NCBI GenBank assembly: GCA_032622095.1
Contig: CP136065.1
Span: 209,540,151 to 209,604,150, forward strand
DNA length: 64,000 bases
Direction: 5' to 3'
Origin: Siphonodentalium dalli
Lineage: Eukaryota; Mollusca; Scaphopoda; Gadilida; Siphonodentaliidae
The position numbers and the translations under genes are program-made. A model generated the notes under the pieces. That model saw only the letters and a list, made by a program, of their open reading frames with translations, was not told the origin of the DNA and ran no database searches. This document shows, in pieces, positions 1 to 11,853 of this stretch. Position 1 is the stretch's first letter. Each line of letters starts with the position of its first letter.

Positions 1-796
1 AAGAGCGTCCATGTTTCGATAACAGAGCGTCCATGTTTCGATAACAGAGAGCGTCCATGTTTCGATAATAGAGAGCGTCCATGTTTCGATAACAGGGAGC
101 GTCCATGTTTCGATAATAAGTGACGTTGACGTCCATGTTTCGATAACATAAAGCGTCCATGTTTCGATAATATAAAGCGTCCATGTTTCGATAATAGAAC
201 GCGTCCATGTTTCGATAATAGAGAGCGTCCATGTTTCGATAATAGAGAGCGTCCATGTTTCGATAATAGAGAGCGTCCATGTTTCGATTCGATAATAGAG
301 TGACGTCCATGTTTCGATAATATAAAGCGTCCATGTTTCGATAATAGAAAGCGTCCATGTTTCGATAATAGAGAGCGTCCATGTTTCGATAATAGAGAGC
401 GTCCATGTTTCGATAATAGAAAGCGTCCATGTTTCGATAATAGAGAGTGCCCATGTTTCGATAATAGAGAACGTTCGTATAGTTTGATAGAGAGCGTCCA
501 TGTTTCGATAATAGAGCGCGTCCATGTTTCGATAATAGAGAACGTTCGTGGTTTGATAGAGAGCCTCCATGTTTCGATAATAGAGAGCGTTCATGTTTCG
601 ATAATAGAGAACGTTCGTGGTTTGATAGAGAGCCTCCATGTTTCGATAATAGAGAGCGTCCATGTTTCGATAATAGAGAACGTTCGTGGTTTGATAGAGA
701 GCCTCCATGTTTCGATAATAGAGAACGTTCGTAGTTTGATAGAGAGCGTCCATGTTTCGATAATAGAGAGCCTCCATGTTTCGATAATAGAGAGAC
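1..796. repeat. 24-bp minisatellite array
   Basis: About 33 tandem copies of a 24-bp unit built around gcgtccatgtttcgataa plus a tagag spacer; the array runs off the left edge of the window. From about 540 a higher-order 69-bp period appears (24+24+21), marked by a variant containing aacgttcgtggtttgatag at 541, 610 and 679. Because 24 and 69 are multiples of three, long open frames arise here without being genes. Confidence 0.97.
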
Positions 797-876
797 GACG
801 ACGGATGCACGGACGCTCTCTGTGATTATTTATTTATGAATAAATAATCACAGAGAGCGTCCGTGCATCCGTCGTC
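797..876. repeat. Perfect 80-bp palindrome at minisatellite edge
   Basis: Two 38-bp arms (797-834 and 839-876) are exact reverse complements around a 4-base loop. The arms carry gagagcgtcc, matching the adjacent minisatellite unit, so the palindrome looks built from the array end. It would form a strong cruciform or hairpin. Confidence 0.95.
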
Positions 877-1589
877 CACAGCGGTAAATAATAAAGTGAG
901 TTCTCATTTATGAGCTGTCGTGATCGTTTTCGACGTGGATGATTTTGTAGATTTTCGCGATGTCTGTGTGAAATGAATGATGATGATTGCAAGTTTTGTC
1001 CAGTTTCTTTGCCTGGTAGGTGGAACATTTTGTTAGGAAATCTGGAATTACTTGATTTCAAATCGGACTTAAGTATCGGTTTGCAAATTAAATTGTAAAT
1101 CAATTGAATCAGCTCGGTACTCGTTGATATAGCAATACATATGGCTTGAGTACCAATTGTACAAAGTACAAGTTGATTCAACATTAAAGGCATGGATGGC
1201 ATTGGTTGTAAGATATTAATTAGAAATAAAAGTTACCAAATTATGAATTTCCTCAATAATATAGTAATAGTAAATAATGATGTATGAAAGCGATATTACC
1301 TACAAAACACACTTTGTGTGAACGGAGCATTTGGGTATATACAGCACGTAAAGAGTGTGCGATAAATAAAACATTTAAATAAAACATTCAAAACCGTGGC
1401 GGTTTTTTTTTTGGAAGAGTGATTAACGGTGACACATTCCACACCGAAATATTTTGAGTGGCGAGAATTAGCGAGTGCTATATCGGCATGTCGTAAACAA
1501 TATATGGTGTCAATTTTAACAAAAGTACACATGGTGGGGTCTCCCCGATGTTGGGTGTTTTGCGTATCGCACGCTCTGTATTCACTGTA
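877..1589. other. No recognised gene
   Basis: AT-rich sequence with short open frames on both strands that overlap one another and match nothing I recognise. No repeat boundary was seen apart from the flanking elements. Confidence 0.5.
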
Positions 1590-1730
1590 CTGTATCACGC
1601 TATGGCTTTTGTTTACTAACAAGCCGTACAATCTTGACAATAACATGCTATTTATGCGATATTTATGATTGGGATAAGGACAAAATATGTCCATATGTTA
1701 ATATTCTTTCTGTTTATGGCTGTTTTAACA
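1590..1730. repeat. Diverged relic of MITE family B
   Basis: The stretch from ggcttttgtttactaac through tttctgtttatggc aligns with the interior of family B (5950-6070 and 7970-8090), including atttatgcgatattta. Termini are not recognisable, so this is an old fragment. Confidence 0.6.
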
Positions 1731-1941
1731 TATGTGATTTTGTCAACAGCAATCTTCAATAACGTAATCGAAATGTATTATAGGCTCTACACAACTTTAA
1801 TGTATGTATATGGTGCAATCGTCTGCCTCCAGTCGGATTTCATCTTGAAATAACAATTATAGAATGCTACAAAACAAACACTAGCGGAAAGTGAAGTGTT
1901 TACATTGTGAAGATATGTCTGAGAACCGATGTCTGAGATAA

Positions 1942-2159
1942 CTATTTGGTCAATGATTCGAGTGGGTTGTCATTCAGACGCATATAATGAATATTATTCC
2001 TACTCAAATGTTACTTCCGCGACATCAACCGGAAATAACAGCTGGTAAATTGTACCGTACTTAAGGCGTAATAGACATGTGTTGCAAACCTCGCGGATAG
2101 CAGTTTCGATTGCTGCGAGGGTATTATGACATCAAATTATACGCACGTTCTAACTGTAG
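1942..2159 (+). repeat. Dispersed direct duplication, copy 1
   Basis: About 218 bp starting ctatttggtcaatgattcg and ending in ctaactgtag recurs at 2660-2884 in the same orientation with scattered substitutions. No coding content is recognised. The spacer 2160-2659 is unassigned. Confidence 0.85.
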
Positions 2160-2659
2160 ACGAACTGGTATACCATATATACGTGATTCATATGCTACAA
2201 TATATCGTATATTGACTTATTTAAAAAACAGATGTAATATCGATAACCATGTAGGACGCCATTTTGGATAACAAAGTTTCCCCAAAGCGGATTTTTTAGA
2301 TATTTCATACTTAAGAATCTCCTGCGTCTTTTGACATCTAAATCGCTTTCTTACCAATTTCTTCCGGGTTAACCCATATTATACCACAACCATGCTATCA
2401 AATAGTTTTACACTCTGTGACATTTTGGCCCCTGTGACCTCTACAGCAAAATGATGTCAGCTTCATGCCTTATCGCGACGCAATCAACAATTCATTTCCA
2501 TCATTGTTATGTATGACGTGGCCCCACACTGCGTTTTATTGAGCTTTAACCCTAAACAGAATACACCGAAAACTCTGGGTACTGCCAGAAACGATGCCAG
2601 TTTTTCTTATTTTACACACAGATCTCGCGGAGGATTTTTGATACATGGTCTGAAAAAGG

Positions 2660-2884
2660 CTATTTGGTCACTGATTCGAGTGGGTTGTCATTCAGACGCA
2701 TATAATGAATATTGACTGGTTATTCCTACTCAAATGTTACTTCCGCGACATCAACCGGAAAGAGCAGCTGGTAATTGTACAGTACTTAAGGCGTAATAGA
2801 CATGTGTTGCAAACCTCGCGGATAGCAGTTGCGATTGCGGCTAGAGTACTATGACATCAAAGTATACACGCTTTCTGACTGTAG
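2660..2884 (+). repeat. Dispersed direct duplication, copy 2
   Basis: Second copy of the 1942-2159 segment. It has a small insertion after aatgaatatt and otherwise close similarity, including the shared tcaaccggaaa and gcaaacctcgcggatag stretches. Confidence 0.85.
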
Positions 2885-2972
2885 CCGTGATGTCATAATC
2901 GTCACACCGGATACGCTATCAATTTCCTCGATTGCACAAAACATTTAAATATACAGACGCCCAGTCAATTAA

Positions 2973-3368
2973 CCCTTTACCCAACAAACCGGCCAAAAAC
3001 GGCCAAATAAAGCTGCAACAGCCTAAATTATAATGGGTATGTCTCAATAAAACCATACAAATATGGATATCATTGGAACCGGCTCATTGACCACATTGTG
3101 ATGGTTACAGTTATGCACTGTGCCAATGCATTATCTTATATATGCGAGTCGACCATAGGTCGCCTCGCATATATAAGAGAATGCATTGGCCTAAAAAAAA
3201 TCTGTTTTTAACACTTTTTACCATTTTTTCTTACATTCTTTAACAATTTTATAATTTTTAATGTGTTAAGCCAATGCATTCTCTTATTATTATATGCGAG
3301 GCGACCTATGGTCGACTCGCATATATAAGAGAATGTATTGGCACAGGGCCGTTCTGTTGGGTAAAGGG
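2973..3368. mobile_element. Family A MITE, piggyBac-like, copy A1
   Basis: Starts ccctttacccaaca and ends in the reverse complement, flanked on both sides by TTAA (2969-2972, 3369-3372). TTAA duplication with CCC termini is the known signature of piggyBac-type transposition. The interior holds two long hairpins (around 3120-3192 and 3271-3342) separated by an AT-rich spacer. No transposase is encoded. Confidence 0.9.
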
Positions 3369-3436
3369 TTAAAGTTGTTATGTCATACCGCCATCACTTA
3401 TCAAGCCTCGGACAGCTAGGATAGATCTACAACTAC

Positions 3437-3780
3437 GTTTACTTTAAACATATTTTATTGTGAATTATTCAATTTACAAAGGGATTGGGTTACAAGTTAT
3501 AGAAACTTACAGGAGACCCCTCTCCCGATACAAAGTTGAAATTACAGTATTTGTTTACAAGATGACAGAGTATTTACAATTGCGGTGTAATACATAACTG
3601 AAAATAAAGAAGATAGAAGCTATAATGGTAAGAGTGTGGACTGAGAATGTTAATTGTCAACCGTCTCTCTGGATACATATATGATATGAGGACGGGCCAG
3701 GATGTCTAATCGTTATACTTATTTTGCTGTATATATCTGAAGGTATATTTTTGGGCGATCAATCCTGATTAAAGCGTGTT
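3437..3780 (-). mobile_element. Probable LINE 3' end fragment
   Basis: Contains attttattgtgaatt, a cctctcccgatacaaag block and tttacaagatgacag, which recur at 19731-19816 and partly at 24260-24345, where minus-strand LINE coding sequence follows. This is therefore probably a 3' untranslated end on the minus strand, with no coding part recognised. The rest to 4135 is unassigned. Confidence 0.5.
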
Positions 3781-4135
3781 GTCGCAGCTATGTAGGACTG
3801 AACAATGCGAAATAATTTTGTGTTTCTTTGAAAGGTTTAATCAGGAATTCCCCATAGCAGTTGGTTCCAGTTTGATATTCGCAAATTATGTTTCTCCAGC
3901 TACATGTCTCTGTTCGTCATATAATGGACATAAAAGAAAGAAGTGCATGCTACTTTTGTATGCGTATCCACATACAACTATACGTTTATCTGTTCGTATC
4001 CGTAAAATTCAGGAGGCCAAAAAGCTCGTTTCGCAAAATGTAACTACACAATTAGGATTATTGTTTTGTTCTTTATAATTAACATACATATCGAGATTGT
4101 ACTGAAGGCAAATAAGTTGAACACTAATATCGTAC

Positions 4136-4228
4136 ACTTGACTGCAGATGGAGAACATATATTATTTTGTAGGGCGACATTTGGCTTCAGACGGAGAACA
4201 TATATTATTTTGTAGGGCGACATTTGTG
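4136..4228 (+). repeat. Two-copy tandem repeat
   Basis: The segment with cggagaacatatattatttt and gtagggcgacatttg is present twice in a row with one or two differences. Confidence 0.85.
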
Positions 4229-4261
4229 TCAGCTATACATTATTTGTATTCGCTTGCCTCA

Positions 4262-4672
4262 TCTCTGGCGATCAAGGTGTATCAGGCAGAATACCACATC
4301 GAGGAATGGCTGGTATAAATCATGAACAGTTAGTTTCCACTTAGCACGATCAAGTTGTATCAGGCAGAATACCACATCCAGGACTGGCTGGTATAAATCG
4401 TGAGCAGTTAGTTTCCACTTAGCACCATCAAGGTGTATCAGGCAGAATACCACATCGAGGACTGGCTGGTATAAATCATGAGCAGTTAGTTTCCACTTAG
4501 CACGATCAAGGTGTATCAGGCAGAATACCACATCGAGGACTGGCTGGTATAAATCATGAGCAGTTAGTTTCCACTTAGCACGATCAAGGTGTATCAGGCA
4601 GAATACCACATCGAGGACTGGCTGGTATAAATCATGGGCAGTTAGTTTCCACTTAGCACGATCAAGCATGCA
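4262..4672. repeat. 78-bp minisatellite, about 5 copies
   Basis: The unit begins cgatcaaggtgtatcaggc and ends gtttccacttagca. Its length of 78 bp equals 26 codons, so the minus strand stays open for 156 codons with a 26-residue repeat. I regard that frame as a by-product of periodicity. Confidence 0.93.
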
Positions 4673-4884
4673 AATTGAGGATAGTTGTCCAAGCCTGGTA
4701 AATGATGACCGCGTGATACAACACAACACATTACCGAGTGTCTGTATTGTTAAACGGACTTTTGGCTACACAACGAAGAAATTGATACTCTATCCGTCGT
4801 ACGGTTAGGACATTCGACTTCTGTTAGAACGAGCGCATAATTTGATTACGTATTACCCTAACCGTCGCCCTAAACGTATCCGTT

Positions 4885-5175
4885 GCTCTATCCGTGAGTT
4901 GCGAAACCTCTCTAATGTTTGGCCCTGCATGAATTTTACGACAACGAATAGCTAAACCTAATCGTAACTTTATCCGTGAGTCGCGAAACCTCTCTAATGT
5001 TTGGCCCTGCATGCATGTTACGACTACGAATAGCTAACCTAGTCGTGACTACGAATATCTAAACATAGTCGTAACTTTATCCGTGAGTTGCGAAAAAAAA
5101 TAACATCTATAGCGTTGGCCCCACATGCATTTTACGACTATATATGAACAGCTAAAAGTAGTCGTAACTCTATCC
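4885..5175. repeat. Degenerate tandem repeat, about 3 copies
   Basis: Three imperfect units begin at about 4888, 4970 and 5075 with tatccgtgag and carry gttggcccctgcatg-like and tacgacnacgaatagcta-like blocks. The acgaatagcta plus tagtcg words recall the 48-bp array at 16455-18520. 5176-5613 holds nothing recognised. Confidence 0.75.
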
Positions 5176-5617
5176 GCTTGAGTTTGACAAATCTCTCTAT
5201 TTCTGAGCTTCGTCGATGAGTACCGTCTCGTGCACCACACGTGTATATAACACACCGTAACATACCATCTTGCTTTAGAAAAAGTACACAAAATATTGAT
5301 TGTTGCACTTTAAAACACAGAACCGATATGGGAAAAATTGACACAAAAATGTAATATGAAACACGATAGCGCCTTTCAGTTTGGTGGCACTTCCAGGCGT
5401 AATTTTATACACCATAATCGTAATAAAAACGTAAAACAGTTTCATGAAGAAGGGACTGAAAACCTGACTACATCTTTAAATATCATAAATTTGTATTTAT
5501 TTCATGTATTTATCTACGAATCGGCATCATATCGTGACCAAGAAACGTGACAAAGCAGGAGGCTTGGTTAGTGGCTTGGTGATTATGAGTAACTATGAAG
5601 AGTGTTTAATGTTTTAA

Positions 5618-6117
5618 AGGCACGTGAGGCCTTAATTGTCGAAAATATTCATATTTGTTCCAAACACCGTAAACAGAAAAAAACATTAAAACGCATACAG
5701 TTTCGTTCATATAATAATACCATGACCATCGCGTAAACAGCATGTTATCATAAATACCTACTATATTTTACCTAAGCAAGAGCCTGATTGGGTTACAGAG
5801 GACAGCACAATGCTACTGGCTAATCACACACAAATGGCACACACGCTCTTTATTAGTTCCATATCAGGAATTCACCAACAAAGAACGCTCTTTATGTTTA
5901 ACATCATAATATAAACAAACACCAAAAAAGTAACTTTTTATGCTTTTGTTTACATAGCAATGGTTAAACATATGAGAATAACATACTGTTTATGCGATAT
6001 TTCTTATTTATATACGGACAAAGTCTGTCTACATTTTGATGTTCTTTCTGTTTGTGGCGGTTTTTGACGGGTGGAAATATTTTCACAGGATACCCACCGC
6101 CAAGACCAACCGTACCT
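5618..6117. mobile_element. Family B MITE, copy B1, TTAA-flanked
   Basis: Begins aggcacgtgaggcc and ends ggccaaccgtacct-like sequence, giving short imperfect inverted termini (AGGCACG and AGGTACGG). It is flanked by TTAA at 5614-5617 and 6118-6121. Nearly the same 500 bp recurs at 7645-8138. The short minus-strand frame inside is not a gene I recognise. TTAA target use fits piggyBac- or Kolobok-type transposition; which one is not decided. Confidence 0.85.
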
Positions 6118-6121
6118 TTAA

Positions 6122-6765
6122 TGCTACATTCGTTGGATCCTGTTTGTTTGTTTGTTTGTTTCGTAATGACCGCGGTTAACTGTATATAGTGGACGTTGCT
6201 GATTGGAAGGATGTTTTGTCTGTTTGGCCGGACATTCACTTGTGAAATTGGACATCCTGAAACGCTAACGTGATTAGTAGGTTATCTTGTTCCGAATCTA
6301 TCACATCTGCACCCTGCGGGTGCGCATTACAAGTGGTTTGTAATGAGTACGAAATTACGCTTCCGTCCACTTTGGTCCTCATTCTCAGGAAATTCGATAG
6401 ACTCTAACATTCAGTCCTAGTGGCGTTGCCACCGCGTAATTTGTCCTCAGCGGCGGCGTCGTATTCCCTATATTGACAATACTATACCTGGTGGACTAGG
6501 GTTTATATATGCATGGTCAAATACTATGTACGTTAGAACAGCCACTATATATAATTATGTTCATACCACATCGACAATCTTACATGTGCATATACATGTA
6601 TACATATATATATCTAGCTCTCTCCACAGTAATCCGGTATTAATTTTAAAACAGACCCCTGCATCCCGAATACTCCGTATACAGATAGGCGATATCCGGA
6701 ATAATGCATTTAAGCTTCGGTTATCGAACATACAATCAGGACTCAAGCCAAAAAGGACATTATAA
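6122..6765. other. No gene; possible LINE 5' leader scrap
   Basis: Around 6305-6400 there is ctgcgggtgcg followed by tttggtcct, words that also occur in the 5' leader of the LINE at 61267 (about 61420-61470). The similarity is short, so this is a weak call. The remainder is AT-rich with (TA)-rich stretches and no recognised content. Confidence 0.35.
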
Positions 6766-6943
6766 ATTGAAACCAAACGTTGACAAGTGACTAACAGTCT
6801 TAACATGAAGCACACAATAAAAGGTCATATTTGGTCAGAATGTGATAATCAAACATTGAAACCAAACGTTGACAAGTGACTAACAGTCTGAACACGAAGC
6901 ACACAATAAAAGGTCATATTTGGTCAGAATATGATAATCAATA
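6766..6943 (+). repeat. 89-bp tandem duplication
   Basis: Two adjacent copies (6766-6854 and 6855-6943) beginning attgaaaccaaacgttgac differ at a few positions only. 6944-7350 holds nothing recognised. Confidence 0.92.
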
Positions 6944-7354
6944 CATTTAGTCTAGGATCTTGGTAATCTTTGGTGAGGTTGAGACCTACATTGTAATTTT
7001 CATAAGTTATGTAACTAAACACTATTCCTCCATCATTATATTTCCCATATATACTTATAATTGCTTGAAAACATAGGTATTTACATGTATGTGTACAGCC
7101 TATAGCTACACTTAGCTTCAGTTCGTATAAACAAATATTAGCTCGACCTCGTCAGGCACTCAAAAAGCTAGTTTCACAAGACCGCCGTACTGACAACTTT
7201 GGTTACAAGATGATATATGTGTGTAAAAGCGCGTGGGTCATTGTACCTAACGACAGGGTGCGTACCGTACAGGAACGCAAGTGCTGTCGATTATATATAC
7301 TAATCCCACATCAAATGGCATACCGGATGTCAAACTTCCATGTACATGATTTAA

Positions 7355-8245
7355 CCCTTTACCCAACAAACCGGCCAAAACCGGCCAAATAAAGCTTCAA
7401 CAGCCTAAAATATCTTCGGTCTGTCTCAATAGAACCATACAAATATGGATATCATTGGAACCGGCTCCTTGACCACATTGTGATAGTTACAGTTAGCCCT
7501 GTGCCAATGCATTCTCTTGTATATGCGAGTCGACCATAGGTCGCCTCGCATATATAAGAGAATGCATTGGCCTAAAAAAAAAATCTTTTTTTAACACTTT
7601 TTACCATTTTTTCTTACATTCTTTAACAATTTTATAATTTTTAAAGGCACGTGAGGCCTTAATTGTCGAAAATATTCATATGTGTTCCGAACACCGTAAA
7701 CAGAAAAACATTAAAACGCATACTGTTTCGTTCATATATAGCATGACCATCGCGTAAACAGCATGTTATCATAAATACCTACTATATTTTACCTAAGCAA
7801 GAGCCTGATTGGGTTACAGAGGACAGCACAATGCTACTGGCTAATCACACACTCATGGCATAAACGCTCTTTATTAGGTCCATATCAGGAGTTCACCAAC
7901 AAAGAACGCTCTTTATGTTTACCATCATAATATAAACAAACACCAGAAAAGTAACTTTTTATGCTTTTGTTTACATAACAATGGTTAAACATATGAGAAT
8001 AACATACTGTTTATGCGATATTTCGTATTTATATACTGACAAAGTCTGTCTACATTTTGATGTTCTTTCTGTTTGTGGCGGTTTTTGACGGGTGGAAATA
8101 TTTTCACAGGATACCCACCGCCAAGGCCAACCGTACCTTTAATGTGTTAAGCCAATGCATTCTCTTATATATGCGAGGCGACCTATGGTCGACTCGCATA
8201 TATAAGAGAATGCATTGGCACAGGGCCCTTCTGTTGGGTAAAGGA
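7355..8245. mobile_element. Family A MITE, copy A2, hosting a family B MITE
   Basis: The left end is ccctttacccaaca after TTAA (7351-7354). The right end is tgttgggtaaagga before TTAA (8246-8249), with one terminal base changed. It matches A1 except that its central spacer is interrupted at 7641-8142 by element B2. Without B2 the length would be close to the usual 390-400 bp. Confidence 0.92.
7645..8138. mobile_element. Family B MITE, copy B2, nested inside A2
   Basis: Begins aggcacgtgaggcc and ends ccgtacct, with TTAA on each side (7641-7644, 8139-8142). Undisturbed family A copies (3241-3270, 21700-21720) read atttttaatgtgttaag across this point, so the empty site shows a single TTAA and the filled site two. 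Confidence 0.95.
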
Positions 8246-8249
8246 TTAA

Positions 8250-10330
8250 ATAACCTGTTAACCGTCGTGCATAGTCGTACTTCTTGTGAACTTACGTTCT
8301 GTACAGAAAAACACAAACATTTGGCCCACCTTAAACATGCCCTTCCCCATTCATGAACAAATTATAACATTTATATTCGTAAACCGGTATCCATTTCCGA
8401 AGAAAGACTATTTATTTCTAACTTGGATTATTATAAATTAACGGAACTCAAAATAGCCTAGATGAAATTAGTCAAATTCGAAAACCTGCCACGCAGAACC
8501 GACATATGCAACCTCAACGATAAATTTAAGAGCATTTACCTGAATTCAGTCGTTCGACATTTGGCACTAAAACACAACGAGGCAACCAATATCGAAGCCA
8601 CCGTGAAGTTAATCCGTGGTTTACAAAAGCTTGAGTATACTATAGAAAGATTTATAAGAAAACACTCAGAAATTATAAACATAATAGCTCTGAAGCAAAC
8701 CAAGTGCAGCTCTCGAAAACAAGAACAGATAATAGACGCGCTATCCACATTTTCATATGGATTCGTGATAATAAATCGTCATCTTAGCACCAGTAATCAC
8801 AAGTACAATACTGAAATCAGTAATAACATTTCCAGTGCTAGATCTTCTAATGCGAAAGAATTTTGGAAGTTACTGAACATATTTTATACAACACAAAGAC
8901 ATACGTCCTCCCCGACACTGACTGAATTTAGTGAATACCTAAATAAATGAAGACCCAGAAAATAGCCCTGCTAACGACGTCTTACTGCCCGACGTTCAGT
9001 TATCCCACATTGACCATGATTTAATCCCCAAAGGAACTGAAGATGCGTTTCGTAAGCTACATTCCGCAGTGAACATATCAAACTTTCATGTGGCCGTCGA
9101 AAGACTCGATACGGGTGTATAACAACATCATTCTGAAAACTGGCCTTGTGCAAAGTGAATGGTGTTAGGGATTATTGAGCACATATATAATTAAATGACC
9201 CGACCTCACCTGAGAAATACCGCCCAATCACGCTCGTCAGCTGTATTGCCAAATTATTTACCTCTCTCAATCGCATACAGCAGTTTTTAGAATAAAACAA
9301 ATTAACGTTTGAAAACCAGGCTGGATTCCGGAACAAGAACTTAACTTCCGACCATATGTGACCCGCCATATCAAATCCAGTCGTAAGTCGGGATTTTTTT
9401 ACCCTGTGCCAATGCATTCTCTTATATATGCGAGTCGACCATAAGAGAATGCATTGGCCTAACAATATTTTATCATTTTTTTAAAAATAAATGTTTCTGA
9501 CAATTTTTAGGACATAAAATAAAAAAACATCCATTACCCTGCAGGGAGCCCCACACATATATAGAAGCATATAGAAGAGTGTCGTCTGCTCATGTTTGTC
9601 TGGGGCTCTGTATGGGTGAAATTATAAAATTGTTAAAGAATACAAGAAAAAATTATTAAAATTGTAAAAAATTGTAAGGCCAATGCATTCTCTTATATAT
9701 GCGAGGCGACCTATGGTCGACTCGAATATATAAGAGAATGCATTGGCACAGGGTAAAAAATCCCGACTTACGACTGGATTTGATATGGCGGGTCACATAT
9801 ATTTATTCCCAGTTGTTTGATTTATCTACTTAAGACCCAAAATAGAGACTTATACTGGGACTTTATTGATTTTTCCTAGGCATTTGAAACATTTTGGCGA
9901 GTGGGTCTGTGGGAAAAACTTTTCGATAACGGCATTCAAAGTAAAGTCCTCCATGCCATTATGATGGAATTAAGTGTCACGTTTGTCGTGATAGCGTATT
10001 CTCATACCTATGTCCTTGTGATATAGGTGTACCCCACTGAGATATATATCGCCTATATATACATTTCTCAATATACACAAGCGACCGTCCAGTAGATAAA
10101 ATAAACGAATCTAAGCATCTTGGAGTTACATTTTCTATAAGAACGGTTCCTTCCTCGCAGAGAAGAATCTGCGCTGCCAACAAGCGACACGGGCTATGTT
10201 CAGCTTAATAGGCAAAATGCGAAGACTCAAATTGTCCATTGGAAATATGCCAGAACACTGTTGTCCTTATATTCTTCTCGTAGAACTGTAACGTCAGACA
10301 TGATGTCACTTTTGAACGGCGACCCCTTTT
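8250..10330 (+). pseudogene. Degenerate LINE ORF2 (reverse transcriptase) relic
   Basis: The open stretch 8462-8950 contains AKEFWKLLN followed by a PTL..F.EYL pattern, typical of the linker between endonuclease and reverse transcriptase in LINE ORF2. Downstream, in shifting frames, come EKYRPITLVSCIAKLF (about 9210-9260), FENQAGFRNKN (about 9308), a broken FIDFS.AFETFWRVGLWEKL (about 9865-9925) and SKHLGVTFS-like sequence (about 10110). The ADD catalytic motif was not found. Element C1 splits it at 9355-9799. Stops and frameshifts make it non-functional. The 5' and 3' limits are uncertain; 8250-8461 is included by position only. Confidence 0.8.
9355..9799. mobile_element. Family C MITE, copy C1
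   Basis: About 45-bp inverted termini begin atatgtgacccgcc and include ccagtcgtaagtcggga. The inside holds the same hairpin-pair core as family A (ccctgtgccaatgcattc to its complement). It sits in the LINE relic; removing it with one ATAT/TA copy joins the flanking frame as Ser-Asp-His-Ile-Phe. The left hairpin lacks its centre. A second copy is at 53753-54198. Confidence 0.88.
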
Positions 10331-11019
10331 CATTGCCTTTTTGGCAAAAACACTTCTGTTAAGACTTATTTTTGTTCTATCTTAAATAAAATTCACTAAA
10401 GTACAGTAGGTAGTCATTATATATCTCTTTCTTCATTCTATAGCATGACATTAACCAATGCCCGTGTTGTTTGACTTCTGAAAGTTTGAGGCGTTGGCAG
10501 CATTTCACTGATAGTACATGTACCACATTTTCAGAATATCTAGAATTTTACCACAAAACGACGGTCGTGTCTCCATGGGAATACAGGATACTGACCAATC
10601 AGGACGAGCCTTGTATATAGGTTTAGGCAAGGTCGTATTACAATTCAATATATTTGCCAGGTCAACTGGTCAGCACGAAATATTCCTGCTGTTCACTGTT
10701 GCATGACTTTTGTGTCGGCCCATCTGACCGACTTTTGTGTCGGCCCATATTACTCGATGGCAGGGATGATTACGAAATGGAATGGGGTGAACTTTGTAGA
10801 GGGTCAATCGGGATGACGGTTAAATGTATACCATACGCATTGGTGTGGTTATTGGTAAATCAACAATTACAATATTACGTCTGGAATATTGCATAACAGA
10901 CCCCTAATCCGGCGTCCAAAAAGAGGGTCGCTAGTCTCATTATGGCCGTATATTTCGCTGACTCGATATGTCGATGGTATTAAGGTGTTTATGTTCGTAA
11001 AACAGGGGGTACAAGAAAA
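10331..11019. other. No recognised gene
   Basis: Contains a short direct repeat gacttttgtgtcggcccat at about 10706 and 10730. The overlapping open frames of 60-80 codons show no family resemblance that I can see. Confidence 0.45.
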
Positions 11020-11480
11020 CCATAGTCAGAAATGGTAACGCTCAAGATCATATATTATATACCCATGCTTGTAATTATAGAATATTAAATATATTGGTTT
11101 CGCGAATGACCAACTCAGAAATCCGTTAAAATAACAATAACAACCAGCACCTAATTAACGAACCGGCGGTCGACTCGGCCGTCTCCAACCACAACCATCA
11201 GTGGGATGCAGAACAAAACATATCTATAAACGTTGAAATATAAGAATTACAAATTATCTTTTAAATTTTTTTTATTGGTAATTGACATAGCTGGTCAAAA
11301 ACCAAAAAAATCAACATTATTGTCTTAATAATGTAAAGGACAATAAACGAAATTGAAATTCCCAACTACACCTTTTACCGGAGTCGGCCTCCTGGTCGCG
11401 CAGTTCGACTTTTAAACCGGAAAAAAACAATTATCTATAAATAAAATGCCCATCGGACCACAGCTAACAAGAATTTGCAG
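11020..11480 (+). repeat. Dispersed repeat H, copy 1
   Basis: Begins near ccatagtcagaaatggtaac and continues through tcaacattattg and ctatctataaataaaa. The same order recurs at 39530-40085, and its first part at 14055-14130. No coding capacity is recognised and the termini are undefined. 11481-11849 is unassigned. Confidence 0.65.
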
Positions 11481-11853
11481 AACAGTATACACGCGGTGCG
11501 CGCTAATAATGACCTTAACTCACTGCAGGGTTCACAAGATAAATGAACCCATTATTAGTTTTACAGACGCTATGTTGGAAACTCAGCAGAATCTCCTACT
11601 CTGACTCGTCACTCAAACAGCCAGACATCGTAATTGCTCGCGGCCGGACATGGATCAAAATACATTGTAACAACCTCTATTTAAGATGACGGTCCACAGC
11701 AGTAAACGAGCTCTATTGCCACGATGTTCCTTGCTTTTGGCTAAATTGATGGTACTGGATATCCTGCTTTTCGAACCAATCACTCGAGATAAATGGTCAC
11801 GGTAATAGATTTTGTCAATAACAGATTTGGGAGTCGGTGGTTTCGTCCGTTAA

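Noticed and set aside
1-800. CRISPR array
   Set aside because: The units are contiguous with no unique spacers of constant length, and the sequence is eukaryotic.
4259-4729. 156-codon minus-strand frame with a 26-residue repeat
   Set aside because: It is the 78-bp minisatellite read in frame, with ends falling in unrelated flanks.
8057-8356. 99-codon frame and similar frames at 21563-21864, 34170-34511 and 53693-54077
   Set aside because: They are translations of the family A/C hairpins; the same ILLYMR and RIYKRMHW words appear at every hairpin on either strand.
8462-8950. Treating the 162-codon frame as a host gene
   Set aside because: Its AKEFWKLLN segment and the reverse transcriptase motifs directly downstream place it in a LINE relic.
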